A DNA stretch of 64,000 nt from Sphaerospermopsis torques-reginae ITEP-024 (GTDB lineage: Bacteria; Cyanobacteriota; Cyanobacteriia; Cyanobacteriales; Nostocaceae), in assembly GCF_019598945.1 (NCBI RefSeq), contig NZ_CP080598.1:2170001-2234000 (forward strand), in the 5' to 3' direction. Below are positions 36,735-46,130 of the stretch, piece after piece (positions within the stretch are counted from its first letter, which is position 1; each line of letters begins with the position of its first letter). Under the pieces are notes generated by a model. The model searched no databases, was not told where the DNA came from, and saw only the letters and a program-made list of their open reading frames with translations. Made by a program: the position numbers and the translations under genes.

Positions 36735-37586
36735 TTAAAGTAAGAATTTTTCTAGGGCGATCGCTACTCCATCATTTTCTACACTGGGTGTCACCCACGT
36801 TGCTATCGCTTTTACTGGTTCTGGTGCGCTTCCCATTGCTACACCTATTCCTGCATATTCCAACATTTCTACATCATTAAAGTTATCCCCAATAGTCATT
36901 ACTTGACTGCTTTCTATTCCTAAAATTTCTTCTGCAAGGTAACGGACAGCAGTACCTTTGTTAACAAAAGGATTTGCTACTTCTAGGAAGGTGGCGACAG
37001 AAGTTGTCATGTATAATTCTGCGGGTGTGTATTGTAAACGTAAATCACCCATCATTTTTCTAATCAAGTCTACTTCATTACACAAGGCTAAAACCTTAGT
37101 GGGGATATTATCGGTTAATGCTTGACGCAAATCACCCACAGGAAGAGGAGTAACACCACAACGTTGAGAATAGTCTGCGGTATCTGTAGTGATTTCTCGC
37201 ACGTAAAGTTGATCATTAATATAAAAATGGACTGAAAGGAGCGATCGCAAATGTGGCTGTTCAAAGTAATCTAGTAATTGATGGGCAATTTCCTTAGTTA
37301 CAGTTAAATGACGGTGAAGTTTACCAGTATTAGGGTCTTGAATCCAAGCACCCTGATAAGCTACTAATGGTAAATTAGACCTTACATCTTGATGAAAGCG
37401 CAAAGCTGAACAATACATTCTACCTGTAGCTATAGCTACTTGAATACCTTTAGCTTGGACTGCTTTAATAGCTTGCTGTACAGTTTCACTGACTTGGTTG
37501 TCATGGCCAGCGATCGTACCATCTATATCTAGTACCAGTAGCTTAATATCTTTTTTATTTTCAGCCTGATTGTTGATAGATGTCAT
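36735..37586 (-). CDS. HAD superfamily (Cof-type) phosphatase
   Basis: 283 aa. Motif I is LLVLDIDGTIAGHD (nucleophile Asp20, acid/base Asp22), motif II is VAIATGRM, and motif IV is VMTIGDNFNDVEML, preceded by the Lys of NKGTAVRYLAEEI. The C2B cap of Cof/IIB type lies between. Members dephosphorylate sugar phosphates or other small phosphoesters; the substrate is unknown. Divergent from polA across 76 bp. Confidence 0.85.
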   Translation of the reverse strand: MTSINNQAENKKDIKLLVLDIDGTIAGHDNQVSETVQQAIKAVQAKGIQVAIATGRMYCSALRFHQDVRSNLPLVAYQGAWIQDPNTGKLHRHLTVTKEIAHQLLDYFEQPHLRSLLSVHFYINDQLYVREITTDTADYSQRCGVTPLPVGDLRQALTDNIPTKVLALCNEVDLIRKMMGDLRLQYTPAELYMTTSVATFLEVANPFVNKGTAVRYLAEEILGIESSQVMTIGDNFNDVEMLEYAGIGVAMGSAPEPVKAIATWVTPSVENDGVAIALEKFLL

Positions 37587-37662
37587 AAGATGAGCAGATA
37601 CATTATTTAATAATCGTCCCAGTAAGAGATTAACAGGCGATCAGCAATAGTTAAAATAGGCT

Positions 37663-40638
37663 ATGTTCCCAAACTCGACTAATTCAGTGATTTCAGATTC
37701 TGCAACTACAACCAATCCTACTATTATCCTTGTAGATGGACATTCTCTAGCTTTTCGTTCCTATTTCGCTTTTGCTAAAGGTAGAGATGGCGGACTACGT
37801 ACAAAAGCAGGTATTCCTACAAGTGTTTGTTTTGGATTTATTAAATGTTTATTAGAAGTATTAAAAAGCGAACAACCACAAGCAATAGCAGTAGCATTTG
37901 ATTTAGCAGCACCTACATTTCGGCATGAAGCTGATGATAACTATAAAGCGAATAGGGCAGAAACACCAGAAGATTTTATTCCCGATGTAGAAAACCTGAA
38001 TGATTTATTAACAGCTTTAAATATACCGATTATTACACAACCAGGTTATGAAGCGGATGATGTTTTAGGAACTTTATCACAAAAAGCATCTGCGGCTGGT
38101 TATCGAGTGAAGATTTTATCAGGAGATAGGGATTTATTTCAACTAATTGATGAAAAAAAAGGGATTACAGTTTTAAATTTTAGTCCTGAAGCGTTAAAAC
38201 GTTCTGCCAATAGTATCACAGAATTTCAAGCAGAACAAGTTAAAGAAAAATTAGGCGTTTTACCTACCCAAATTGTAGATTTTAAAGCCCTTTGTGGAGA
38301 TACATCTGATAATATTCCTGGAGTTAAAGGAATTGGGGAAAAAACAGCAGTAAAATTATTAAATACTTATAATTCTTTAGAGGAAATTTACGCCAACATA
38401 GATAAAATTACAGGTGCAAATCAAAAAAAATTAATTGCAGGTAAGGAAAATGCTTTACATTCTCAATATTTAGCCAAAATAGTTGTAGATGTACCTTTAG
38501 AAGTTAATTTAGAAGATTGTCAATTAACGGGTTTTGATACTGCTAATTTAATTCCCATTTTAGAGAAGTTAGAATTTAAGAAATTTTTAGAACAAATCAA
38601 CGAACTACAAGCAAAATTCGGGGGAGAAGTTCCAGAAACCCAAACCAAAACTATCAAAAATAACCAGATTAATATTGCATCTGAAGAAGATGATGAACTA
38701 TGGTTTTTTACTGCGGAAGATACAGCGAATGCTGAAAAATCAAATCATGGAAAAATTCAAATTCGCATTATTGATACAACAGAAAAATTAGAGGAGTTAG
38801 TGAGCATTTTAGAGAAATGCACTAACCCAGAAAAACCCGTTGCTTGGGATACAGAAACAACTGATTTAGAACCAAGAGATGCAAATTTAGTAGGAATTGG
38901 TTGTTGTTGGGGAACAGGAGAAAATGAAGTTGCTTATATTCCCGTTGGTCATAAAATAGGTAATATTGGCAATAATTTAAAATTAGATGTAGTATTATCA
39001 AAACTACGTCCAATTTTAGAAAATGCAGATTATCCAAAAACATTTCAAAATGCCAAATTTGATAGATTAATTTTCAAGTGTCAGGGAATTAATTTAACAG
39101 GGGTGGTATTTGATCCCATGTTAGCAAGTTATTTGCTCAATCCAGATAATACCCACAATTTAAGTGATTTATCTTTAAGATATTTGGGATTACAACTCAC
39201 AGAATATAATGATATTGTACCCAAAACTGGGAAAAAAGAACCACAAAAAACTATTGCTGACATTGGCATAAATACAGTAGCATATTATTGTGGAACTCAA
39301 GTTTATGCCACATTTCAATTAGTTGAAAAATTGCGAAATGAATTACATCAAATACCAGCATTAGAGAAATTATTGGTAGAAGTGGAACAACCCCTGGAAA
39401 CCGTTTTAGCGGAAATGGAATATACAGGGGTAAAAATTAATTCTGGTTATTTACAAGAATTGTCTCAGTTGTTAGAATCAGATTTAGCAGTTTTAGAAAC
39501 AAAAGCAACAGAAATTGCGGGAGAAACATTTAATTTAGGTTCTCCTAAACAATTGAGTTATATTTTGTTTGATAAACTTGCTTTAAGTACCAAATATTCC
39601 CGCAAAATTCAAACTGGTTATTCTACCGATGCTGCAACTTTAGAAAAACTCCAAGAAATTGATGATACTGGTTTTGTTGATGCGATTATTGAATATCGAA
39701 CTTTATCAAAATTAAAATCTACCTATGTAGATGCTTTACCAACGTTGGTACATCCGAAAAGTCAACGGTTACATACTGATTTTAATCAAACTGTAACTGC
39801 AACAGGTAGGTTATCTTCTTCTAATCCTAATTTACAAAATATTCCCATTCGTACCGCTTTTAGTAGACAAATTAGAAAAGCGTTTTTACCCCAATCTGGT
39901 TGGTTAATGGTTGCTGCTGATTATTCACAAATTGAGTTAAGAATTTTGGCACATTTGAGTCAAGAACCTGTATTAATTCAAGCTTATCAAAATAATGAGG
40001 ATATTCATACAGTAACAGCTAAATTGGTGTTTGAAAAAGATGAGGTGACATCAGAAGAAAGACGTTTTGCGAAAACAATTAATTTTGGTGTGATTTATGG
40101 GATGGGTTCGTTAAAGTTTTCTCGTTCTACAGGTGTGGATAAGAATACTGCAAATGAATTTATCAAGCGATTTAATGAACGATATCCCCAAGTGTTTAAA
40201 TATTTGGAAAGTGTGAAAAAACAAGCTATTGCTCAAGGTTATGTAGAAACAATTTTGGGTAGAAGACGTTATTTTGATTTTACTACTAAAAGCTTGAAAG
40301 AGTTAAGGGGTAGAAATTTAGAAGATATTGATTTGAGCAAGTTAAAAAATTTGGGTGCTTATGATGCGGGGTTATTGCGTTCTGCTGCAAATGCACCAAT
40401 TCAAGGTTCGAGTGCGGATATTATTAAAATTGCAATGGTTAGAATACATGAGGTTTTAAGGAGATATAAAGCGCGGTTGTTATTGCAAGTTCATGATGAA
40501 TTAGTGTTTGAAGTTCCTCCCCAAGAATGGGAAGAATTGCAAATAGAAATTAAGTCAGTGATGGAAAATGCGGTGAGTTTAAGTGTTCCTTTGGTTGTTG
40601 ATGTGCGTGCGGGTGATAATTGGATGGAAACAAAGTAG
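37663..40638 (+). CDS. polA: DNA polymerase I
   Basis: 991 aa. The 5'-3' exonuclease domain covers residues 1-315 (ILVDGHSLAFRSYFAF, ILSGDRDLFQL, ALCGDTSDNIPGVKGIGEKT). The 3'-5' exonuclease-like domain covers about 370-570 (Exo I WDTETTDLEP, Exo II FQNAKFDRLIF). The polymerase domain covers about 600-991 (motif A VAADYSQIELRILAHLS, motif B RRFAKTINFGVIYGMG, motif C LQVHDELVFEVP). Exo III reads YYCGTQVYATF: the expected Asp is Gln546, which may abolish proofreading. The C-terminus WMETK is intact; an ISKra4-like element starts 5 bp after the stop. Confidence 0.93.
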   Translation: MFPNSTNSVISDSATTTNPTIILVDGHSLAFRSYFAFAKGRDGGLRTKAGIPTSVCFGFIKCLLEVLKSEQPQAIAVAFDLAAPTFRHEADDNYKANRAETPEDFIPDVENLNDLLTALNIPIITQPGYEADDVLGTLSQKASAAGYRVKILSGDRDLFQLIDEKKGITVLNFSPEALKRSANSITEFQAEQVKEKLGVLPTQIVDFKALCGDTSDNIPGVKGIGEKTAVKLLNTYNSLEEIYANIDKITGANQKKLIAGKENALHSQYLAKIVVDVPLEVNLEDCQLTGFDTANLIPILEKLEFKKFLEQINELQAKFGGEVPETQTKTIKNNQINIASEEDDELWFFTAEDTANAEKSNHGKIQIRIIDTTEKLEELVSILEKCTNPEKPVAWDTETTDLEPRDANLVGIGCCWGTGENEVAYIPVGHKIGNIGNNLKLDVVLSKLRPILENADYPKTFQNAKFDRLIFKCQGINLTGVVFDPMLASYLLNPDNTHNLSDLSLRYLGLQLTEYNDIVPKTGKKEPQKTIADIGINTVAYYCGTQVYATFQLVEKLRNELHQIPALEKLLVEVEQPLETVLAEMEYTGVKINSGYLQELSQLLESDLAVLETKATEIAGETFNLGSPKQLSYILFDKLALSTKYSRKIQTGYSTDAATLEKLQEIDDTGFVDAIIEYRTLSKLKSTYVDALPTLVHPKSQRLHTDFNQTVTATGRLSSSNPNLQNIPIRTAFSRQIRKAFLPQSGWLMVAADYSQIELRILAHLSQEPVLIQAYQNNEDIHTVTAKLVFEKDEVTSEERRFAKTINFGVIYGMGSLKFSRSTGVDKNTANEFIKRFNERYPQVFKYLESVKKQAIAQGYVETILGRRRYFDFTTKSLKELRGRNLEDIDLSKLKNLGAYDAGLLRSAANAPIQGSSADIIKIAMVRIHEVLRRYKARLLLQVHDELVFEVPPQEWEELQIEIKSVMENAVSLSVPLVVDVRAGDNWMETK

Positions 40639-40643
40639 TGATC

Positions 40644-42569
40644 GGGAGCAATGCGATTTTGTGGGATGACCCCACCGGGAGAGCGATCGCTAATTAACAC
40701 TTCAGTAAGAAGTTAGCATTTAGTACAAAGTATATAGAGAAATTACTGAGAAAGACTCCGACAAGAAATAAGCTGGTAGTCGATTGTGGTGAGCAAAAAA
40801 AGGTAGAATTTCCTTTTAGGAATAATATTGAAAAAGGAAGAATCTACCTTGATAGAAAAAAATATATATGCAAATCTAAGTTTAACAGATTCCATATCAG
40901 AATTTCAAGATGAGGTGAAGAAACTTTTAGATTTGACAAAAATCGAAGAATGGGATGGACGAACAGTAAAAGAAAGAGAAGAAAAAATTAGAGAAGCGGC
41001 CTTAGTGTTAGCAGGTCAATGTATTGCAATATTATTGCATAAGCTTTCTCAATCAGAATTGGCTCATCAAACAGCAATAAATCAAACCAAAGGTTATTGG
41101 CATCCCAAAACAAAAAGACACGGTTGTAGAAAGAGAGAAATATTAACAATAGGTAATGTTTTAGTAACGCTCAAATTACCTTATGTCGTCAACAGAAAAG
41201 AAAAAAATCCTGAGAAAAATAAGTTGAAAAACCAAGGATTCTGTCCCTGGTTGAAATGGTTAGGAATGTCAGAAGGTTTAACCCCATTAGTGTGGTCAAA
41301 TATTGCCAAATATGGCGCAATAGCTAGTTCATTTGAAGCGGCACAAACAATCTTATCAGATTGGGGAATTGATATGAGTCTCAAACGAATTGAACGACTC
41401 ACATATAAATTCGGTAAAATTGGTATTGACTTACGTCAATCTCAAATAAATAACCTACAACAGGGGAATTTACCTAATAGTAATATTCTTCAGAATCAAA
41501 GAGTTGTAATTGCTGTAGACGGTGGTAGGAGTAAGATTCGGCTGAATAAAAAAGGGAGAAAGAATCCAAAAACCAACCGACATGGCTTTATTGGTGAATG
41601 GGTAGAGCCAAAATTATTAACAATTTATGTAGTTGATGAACAGGGAAAAAAAGTAAAAACTCAGGATATTCCTATTACCAACGATGGTACGTATGAAGAT
41701 TATAAGGGATTTTTACCAATCTTAGAAATGCACCTAGTTAGATTGGGAATTAGTCAAGCCAAACAAGTTCTTTTAATTGCTGACGCGGCGGAATGGATTT
41801 GGAAACATATTCCCCCACTATTGGAAAAGTTGAATTCTCCCAAAGAAACTTATCAATTATTGGATTTTTATCATGTTACTGAACGGTTACAAAAGTTCGC
41901 TGATGTGGCATTTAGTGATGAAAGCGAACGAAAAAAATGGTTTAAACAAGCACGTAAAACTTTAAAAAAATCTCATGCTCTTACTGTCATCAGACAGATG
42001 GATGAATTTATTGTCAAAGCCACCGGAGAACGTTGCAAAACTATGGTTACACAAAGAAACTATTTGTTGCGTGGATATAGTGAAGGGCGGTTAAAATATG
42101 CTCAGGTTTCCGCCCAAAAATTGCCAATTGGTAGTGGGGCTTTTTGATTGTTTAATTCGACAAGTCGTTAATTTAAGAATCAAAGGTAACAGTAAATTTT
42201 GGTTGAAAAATAATGCAGAAATTATGTTACATCTTCGATGTCAATGGATGGCTCATAGTTGGGATAATTTTTGCGATTCTATCTTCACATCTTTTATTCG
42301 TCCTCAAACTGTTGGGTAATTTTTATACATTTTTTTCTAGTTTGAGGTTTGTATTGTCATAATCAATACTTTTCGTCATTATCTTGACGTAGACTTTTTA
42401 TTTCTATCAATCTCAAATCATTGCTGTGTAGTCTTTTTGGGATATCTCAAGAAGATAAATTGTAGTTGCTGATTTTTCTCTTTTTGTTAATTACAAGACT
42501 CAGTACGACCATTGCTTCATTAGCGATCGCTCTCCCGGTGGGGTCATCCCACAAAATCGCATTGCTCCC
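40644..42569. mobile_element. ISKra4-like element with 51-bp perfect inverted ends
   Basis: 1926 bp. The left end 40644-40694 (starting GGGAGCAATGCGATTTTGTG) and right end 42519-42569 are perfect inverted repeats of 51 bp, each with an internal HIP1 site. Inside is one transposase gene broken by a frameshift. No target duplication is visible (GTAGTGATC against TTTCTATTT). The ends may belong to the transposase element or to an older palindromic MITE into which it inserted. Confidence 0.75.
40828..42319 (+). pseudogene. ISKra4-type transposase, frameshifted
   Basis: About 497 aa in two frames. The first (TTG 40828 to a stop at 42145) contains GYWHPKTKRHGCRKREILTI, VVIAVDGGRSKIRLNKKGRK (first Asp), VLLIADAAEWIWKHIPPL (second Asp), LLDFYHVTERLQKF and ends LPIGSGAF-stop. 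The second frame continues FDCLIRQVVNLRIKGNSKFW and an intact tail. The shift is at GGGGCTTTTTGATTG, a run of five T. The conserved Glu expected after GSGA is Asp here. Either a pseudogene or a +1 programmed frameshift at TTT-TGA. Confidence 0.75.
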
Positions 42570-42743
42570 TTTCTATTTTTAGCTGACGTGCCATTTTTGT
42601 CTTGTCTCACTTAACCCTCATATCTCTATTATATGCAACTTCAATGTAAATTGATATTAACTGATAAGTATTAGGTTAAATACAGCAAATTACGTTATAA
42701 TCAAATAAATATCAACAATTATTCCTTACCAATAACCACAACC

Positions 42744-42995
42744 ATGAACAGGGAATTAGTCAAAAAATTAGTCGAAATCATTCATTGTTTATCACCAGAA
42801 GAGAAACAACTATTAGAAACAGAATTACAAATTAAACCTGATTGGAGTATTATCCAAAAAAGCATCATTCACAGAGGAGAAATACTTAACCAAAGACTCA
42901 ACAATCAATCTTTACAAGATACAATTACTAATATTATCTCAGAAATGAGAGAAGAAAGATGTGAGGAATTAATCAATTCATTGAAGTTTATATAA
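42744..42995 (+). CDS. Small hypothetical protein, 83 aa
   Basis: 83 aa, charged and helical (MNRELVKKLVEIIHCLSPEE). The N-terminal pattern LVEIIHCLSPEEKQLLETEL is like small cyanobacterial antitoxins or DUF2281 proteins. No toxin follows: the 130 bp before cobW holds no frame longer than 30 codons. Possibly an orphan antitoxin. Start ATG 42744 follows CACAACC with no ribosome binding site. Confidence 0.45.
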   Translation: MNRELVKKLVEIIHCLSPEEKQLLETELQIKPDWSIIQKSIIHRGEILNQRLNNQSLQDTITNIISEMREERCEELINSLKFI

Positions 42996-43125
42996 TAGTT
43001 TTAAAATTAAATTATCTTTAAACTGGGTACAGTTTATCTCTCACTAGATCCTTTACTTCTTGAATAATTTGGGTATCTAGGGTGACAATATATGGTAAAA
43101 TTGATCTCAAAACTACACACAAAAC

Positions 43126-44178
43126 ATGGCCACAAAAATCCCCGTCACAGTCATCACCGGCTTTTTAGGAAGCGGTAAAACCAGCCTCATCCGTCACCTA
43201 CTGCAAAACAACCAAGGACGACGCATAGCAGTATTAGTTAACGAATTTGGCGAACTTGGAATAGATGGAGAATTATTAAAATCCTGCCAAATTTGCCCCG
43301 AAGATGAAATACAAGAAAATCCAGAAAATACTAATATATTTGAACTAACAAACGGCTGTTTATGCTGCACTGTGCAAGAGGAATTTTACCCCACAATGCA
43401 GGAATTAATTAAACGCCGTGATAGCATTGATTGTATTGTAATTGAAACCTCTGGTTTAGCATTACCAAAACCCTTAGTTAAAGCCTTTCGTTGGCAAGAA
43501 ATCCGCAATGCTGCTACAGTAGATGCAGTAATTACTGTTGTAGATTGCGCTGCGGTTGCTGCGGGAACATTTGCAAGTGATTTAGAAGCGATCGCCGCCC
43601 AAAGACAAGAAGATGATAGTCTAGAACATGAAACACCGTTACAAGAATTGTTTGAAGATCAGCTTGCTTGTGCAGATTTAGTGATTTTGAATAAAACTGA
43701 TTTAGTTGATGATCAGCAAAAATCAGAAGTTGTAGAAATAGTCAAAAACGAATTACCCAGAGAAGTGAAAATAGTCTCTAGTGATTATGGTAAACTTGAC
43801 CCTTCTATATTATTAGGATATCAAGCAGCAGTTGAAGATAATTTAGATGATCGTCCTAGTCATCACGACACAGAAGAAGATCACGATCACGATGATGAAA
43901 TAAATTCAACTCACGTCATTTTAGATCGTACCTTTGACCCAGAAAAACTGCAAGAAACGTTAAAGAAACTTGCAGAACAAAAAGAAATTTACCGAATCAA
44001 AGGATTTGTTGCAGTTGCGAATAAACCCATGCGGTTAGTTATGCAAGGTGTAGGGACAAGATTTGAAAAATTTTATGACCGACCTTGGAAACCAGAAGAA
44101 GCAAAACAAACCCGTTTAGTTTTTATCGGTCGTGATTTAGAATCTTCAGAAATAGAATCTGAATTAGTAGCATTGTAA
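43126..44178 (+). CDS. CobW/ZNG1-type metal-chaperone GTPase
   Basis: 350 aa G3E GTPase. The P-loop is GFLGSGKTSL (residues 12-21), the metal site is GCLCCTV (CxCC), the switch is VIETSGLALPKP, and the guanine motif is NKTD (VILNKTDLVD). A His/Asp-rich loop (SHHDTEEDHDHDDE) precedes the C-terminal CobW domain (IYRIKGFVAV, RLVFIGRDL). Members deliver Zn2+ or Co2+ to client enzymes; cobalamin synthesis genes are absent here, favouring a zinc role. No Zur-like palindrome seen upstream. Followed by a 10-bp palindrome. Confidence 0.88.
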   Translation: MATKIPVTVITGFLGSGKTSLIRHLLQNNQGRRIAVLVNEFGELGIDGELLKSCQICPEDEIQENPENTNIFELTNGCLCCTVQEEFYPTMQELIKRRDSIDCIVIETSGLALPKPLVKAFRWQEIRNAATVDAVITVVDCAAVAAGTFASDLEAIAAQRQEDDSLEHETPLQELFEDQLACADLVILNKTDLVDDQQKSEVVEIVKNELPREVKIVSSDYGKLDPSILLGYQAAVEDNLDDRPSHHDTEEDHDHDDEINSTHVILDRTFDPEKLQETLKKLAEQKEIYRIKGFVAVANKPMRLVMQGVGTRFEKFYDRPWKPEEAKQTRLVFIGRDLESSEIESELVAL

Positions 44179-44196
44179 TATATTATGAATCGGTAA

Positions 44197-44217
44197 GGGT
44201 TTAGCATTGCTAAACCC
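44197..44217. repeat. Palindrome between cobW and ABA4-like gene
   Basis: GGGTTTAGCA-T-TGCTAAACCC: 10-bp arms around one base, 19 bp after the CobW stop. It may serve as transcript end or processing site; no U-run follows. Confidence 0.6.
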
Positions 44218-44222
44218 CTACT

Positions 44223-44257
44223 GTCACCTGTCACCTGTCACCTGTCACCTGTCACCT
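44223..44257. repeat. STRR array, 5 x GTCACCT, at translation start
   Basis: Five GTCACCT heptamers end three bases before the ATG of the ABA4-like gene, so the array occupies the ribosome-binding-site position. On the coding strand it offers no Shine-Dalgarno sequence. Confidence 0.9.
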
Positions 44258-44260
44258 AAT

Positions 44261-44731
44261 ATGAATATCACCGATTTATTCAACATTGCCAATTTGTTTG
44301 TTTTACCCTTTTGGGCTTTAATGATTTTGTTACCTAACTGGAAAGTCACCCGCAAGGTAATGGAATTATATCTTCCTTTTGTGGTTTTAGCTGCTGCTTA
44401 TGTGTATTTATTTGTCAGCAGTATTACCCCAGAAAATGCTGCTGCTTTATCAAATCCTCAGTTAGCAGATATAGCTAAATTTTTTGGTGATGAAACGGCC
44501 GCTGCTACAGGTTGGATTCATTTTCTAGTGATGGATTTATTTGTGGGAAGATGGATATATTGGGAAGGTCAAAAAACCGGAGTTTGGACAATTCATTCTT
44601 TAGCTTTGTGTTTATTTGCAGGTCCAATGGGTGTACTTTCTCATATTTTCACAGCTTGGATTTTTAAAGCATTTTCCAAAACTTCTGAAGGTGAAGGTGT
44701 GACAGTAGAAGAAAAAGCTGCTGTTAATTAA
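44261..44731 (+). CDS. ABA4-like membrane protein (DUF4281)
   Basis: 156 aa, four membrane helices. It begins MNITDLFNIANLFVLPFWAL and carries GWIHFLVMDLFVGRWIYWEG, typical of the ABA4 family; plant ABA4 is needed for neoxanthin formation. In cyanobacteria the function is unknown but may concern carotenoids or membranes. The start is ATG 44261; the longer open frame upstream reads through the STRR and is not credible. Acidic C-terminal tail. Confidence 0.82.
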   Translation: MNITDLFNIANLFVLPFWALMILLPNWKVTRKVMELYLPFVVLAAAYVYLFVSSITPENAAALSNPQLADIAKFFGDETAAATGWIHFLVMDLFVGRWIYWEGQKTGVWTIHSLALCLFAGPMGVLSHIFTAWIFKAFSKTSEGEGVTVEEKAAVN

Positions 44732-44826
44732 ATTGTCAGCATTCAGTAGTCAGTAGTCAGCAAAAAAGAAGAAAACTATTCATTAAAACTGGTGTAGTTA
44801 ATCTCAGTCTCTCTCTAGAAAAAAGC

Positions 44827-44861
44827 TGATTACTGATTACTGATTACTGATTACTGATTAC
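44827..44861. repeat. STRR array, 5 x TGATTAC
   Basis: Five TGATTAC heptamers between the convergent ABA4-like gene and the 72-aa gene; the flanks contain related CAGTAGT units. Confidence 0.9.
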
Positions 44862-44881
44862 TGATAGCTGAATGCTTACAA

Positions 44882-45100
44882 TTATGCAGCGTGCGCTGTT
44901 TGGTAATTAGCATCTAACCAACAACGTGGTAATTTTTCCCCTGATGGAAAAACCAAATCTTCCTTTTGATAGGTGTCTGTTTCCTGTTCTTCTTGTCCTT
45001 CTTGATCTTTAGCGTGTACAATTTCACTATTAGGATCAATTAATTCTTGAAAATCAACAATTTTGACTAAATCCCGACTATTTTTGATTTGTAAAAACAT
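44882..45100 (-). CDS. Small conserved cyanobacterial protein, 72 aa
   Basis: 72 aa: MFLQIKNSRDLVKIVDFQEL, then a variable acidic middle (KDQEGQEEQETDTYQKEDL) and the distinctive FPSGEKLPRCWLDANY. I recall this FPSG-LPRCWLD ending from other cyanobacterial small proteins, but no function is known to me. Upstream GGAGGATTTTTGAT gives a good ribosome binding site for ATG 45100, supporting a real gene. Confidence 0.65.
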   Translation of the reverse strand: MFLQIKNSRDLVKIVDFQELIDPNSEIVHAKDQEGQEEQETDTYQKEDLVFPSGEKLPRCWLDANYQTAHAA

Positions 45101-45239
45101 ATCAAAAATCCTCCTTTAATTATGTGATTCAATACTCAAGGATGTGTGAATTTTCAACTGAGAATAACGTCGATTAACAGGTAAATCAAGTCAATTTTAT
45201 TCCTGACTCCTGACTCCTAACTCCTAACTCCTGAATAAC

Positions 45240-45548
45240 TTAAATTTCCCGTTGATATTTTTCTAGTATGTCAACCAAGCTTACTTGACATTGTAGAGGC
45301 AATAAATCAATCAAAGGTAGTTCTTTTCTCCCACCACCAATTTTTACAGGGATGGATGCTAATAATTCTAAAACTCTGTCTTCATTGACATTTTTATCAA
45401 CAATTAAAGGATATAATTTTTCAGCAACGACGGTATGAAGTTTGGCATCAGATAGGTAAAGATGCCATTTAGCAATGTCTATATAGACATTTTCGCCTAT
45501 TTCTGCTGCTAGGGCTTCTAGTATTTCTGTGGTAGGAGTTGTAGCCAT
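45240..45548 (-). CDS. DUF3181 family protein
   Basis: 102 aa. EILEALAAEIGENVYIDIAK, then WHLYLSDAKLHTVVAEKLYP and PVKIGGGRKELPLIDLLPLQ match DUF3181, a cyanobacterial/plastid family of unknown function. Ribosome binding site GAGG upstream of ATG 45548. The stop codon borders an STRR-like ACTCCTGA stretch. Confidence 0.82.
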   Translation of the reverse strand: MATTPTTEILEALAAEIGENVYIDIAKWHLYLSDAKLHTVVAEKLYPLIVDKNVNEDRVLELLASIPVKIGGGRKELPLIDLLPLQCQVSLVDILEKYQREI

Positions 45549-45677
45549 AAAATAACCTCATTACAAAACAAGGGCGCGGATTTTTAGTTTATTTCAGCTT
45601 ATTTCATATTATGGCGCAATTAGCTAGACTGTATCTACTACCAACGGTGACAACGCCCCAGCATTAGCAGTCAGTCT

Positions 45678-45935
45678 TCAGGTTGATGAGGGTGGAGTTT
45701 CTGAGTAATTAGCGATCGCACTAATATAAATGAAATGCAGCAATATTACCCCTACCCAACCTAGAGTTAATGGTGTCAACCATTCCCAGGATGTAGATTT
45801 CAAGATGTGGAAAAACCACAACCCAGAATTAACAGTAGCAGCAACAGCTACATGAAAAGCAAAATTCATCCGATCATCTAACTTACGGAACTCTGGATCT
45901 TTACGATCTGGTTTGCGTGGCCAGCGAGGAGGCAT
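45678..45935 (-). CDS. Two-helix membrane protein (2TM type)
   Basis: 85 aa: a basic N-terminus (MPPRWPRKPDRKDPEFRKLD) and two membrane helices (FAFHVAVAATVNSGLWFF; WLTPLTLGWVGVILLHFIYI). It resembles the bacterial 2TM domain proteins found next to regulators or alone in cyanobacteria. The topology by positive-inside is cytoplasmic N- and C-termini. Function unknown. Confidence 0.7.
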   Translation of the reverse strand: MPPRWPRKPDRKDPEFRKLDDRMNFAFHVAVAATVNSGLWFFHILKSTSWEWLTPLTLGWVGVILLHFIYISAIANYSETPPSST

Positions 45936-45998
45936 AAATAATTAATATTTGTGAATTTGTGAATTTGTTACAGATGTTAACACATTCTCGTTATTATT

Positions 45999-46130
45999 GG
46001 TGACTGGTGACTGGTGATTGGTGATTGGGTACTGGTGACTGGTGACTGGGTAATCAATTTTATTTTTCCCAATTACCAATTACCAATTACCAATTACCCA
46101 ATCTAAAATCTAAAATCCAAAATCTAAAAT
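45999..46130. repeat. Compound STRR between 2TM gene and moaC
   Basis: GGTGACT/GGTGATT heptamers (45999-46050), AATTACC units (about 46070-46098) and ATCTAAA/ATCCAAA units (46100-46130) follow one another without unique sequence between. The final unit lies within a few bases of the moaC stop. Confidence 0.9.

Noticed and set aside
43005-43110. Minus-strand 30-codon frame (ILPYIVTLDTQIIQEVKDLV) before cobW
   Set aside because: No start with ribosome binding site and too short; perhaps a remnant but not supportable as a gene.
44207-44260. N-terminal extension MLNPYCHLSPVTCHLSP of the ABA4-like protein
   Set aside because: Encoded entirely by a palindrome and the GTCACCT array; ATG 44261 gives the conserved N-terminus.
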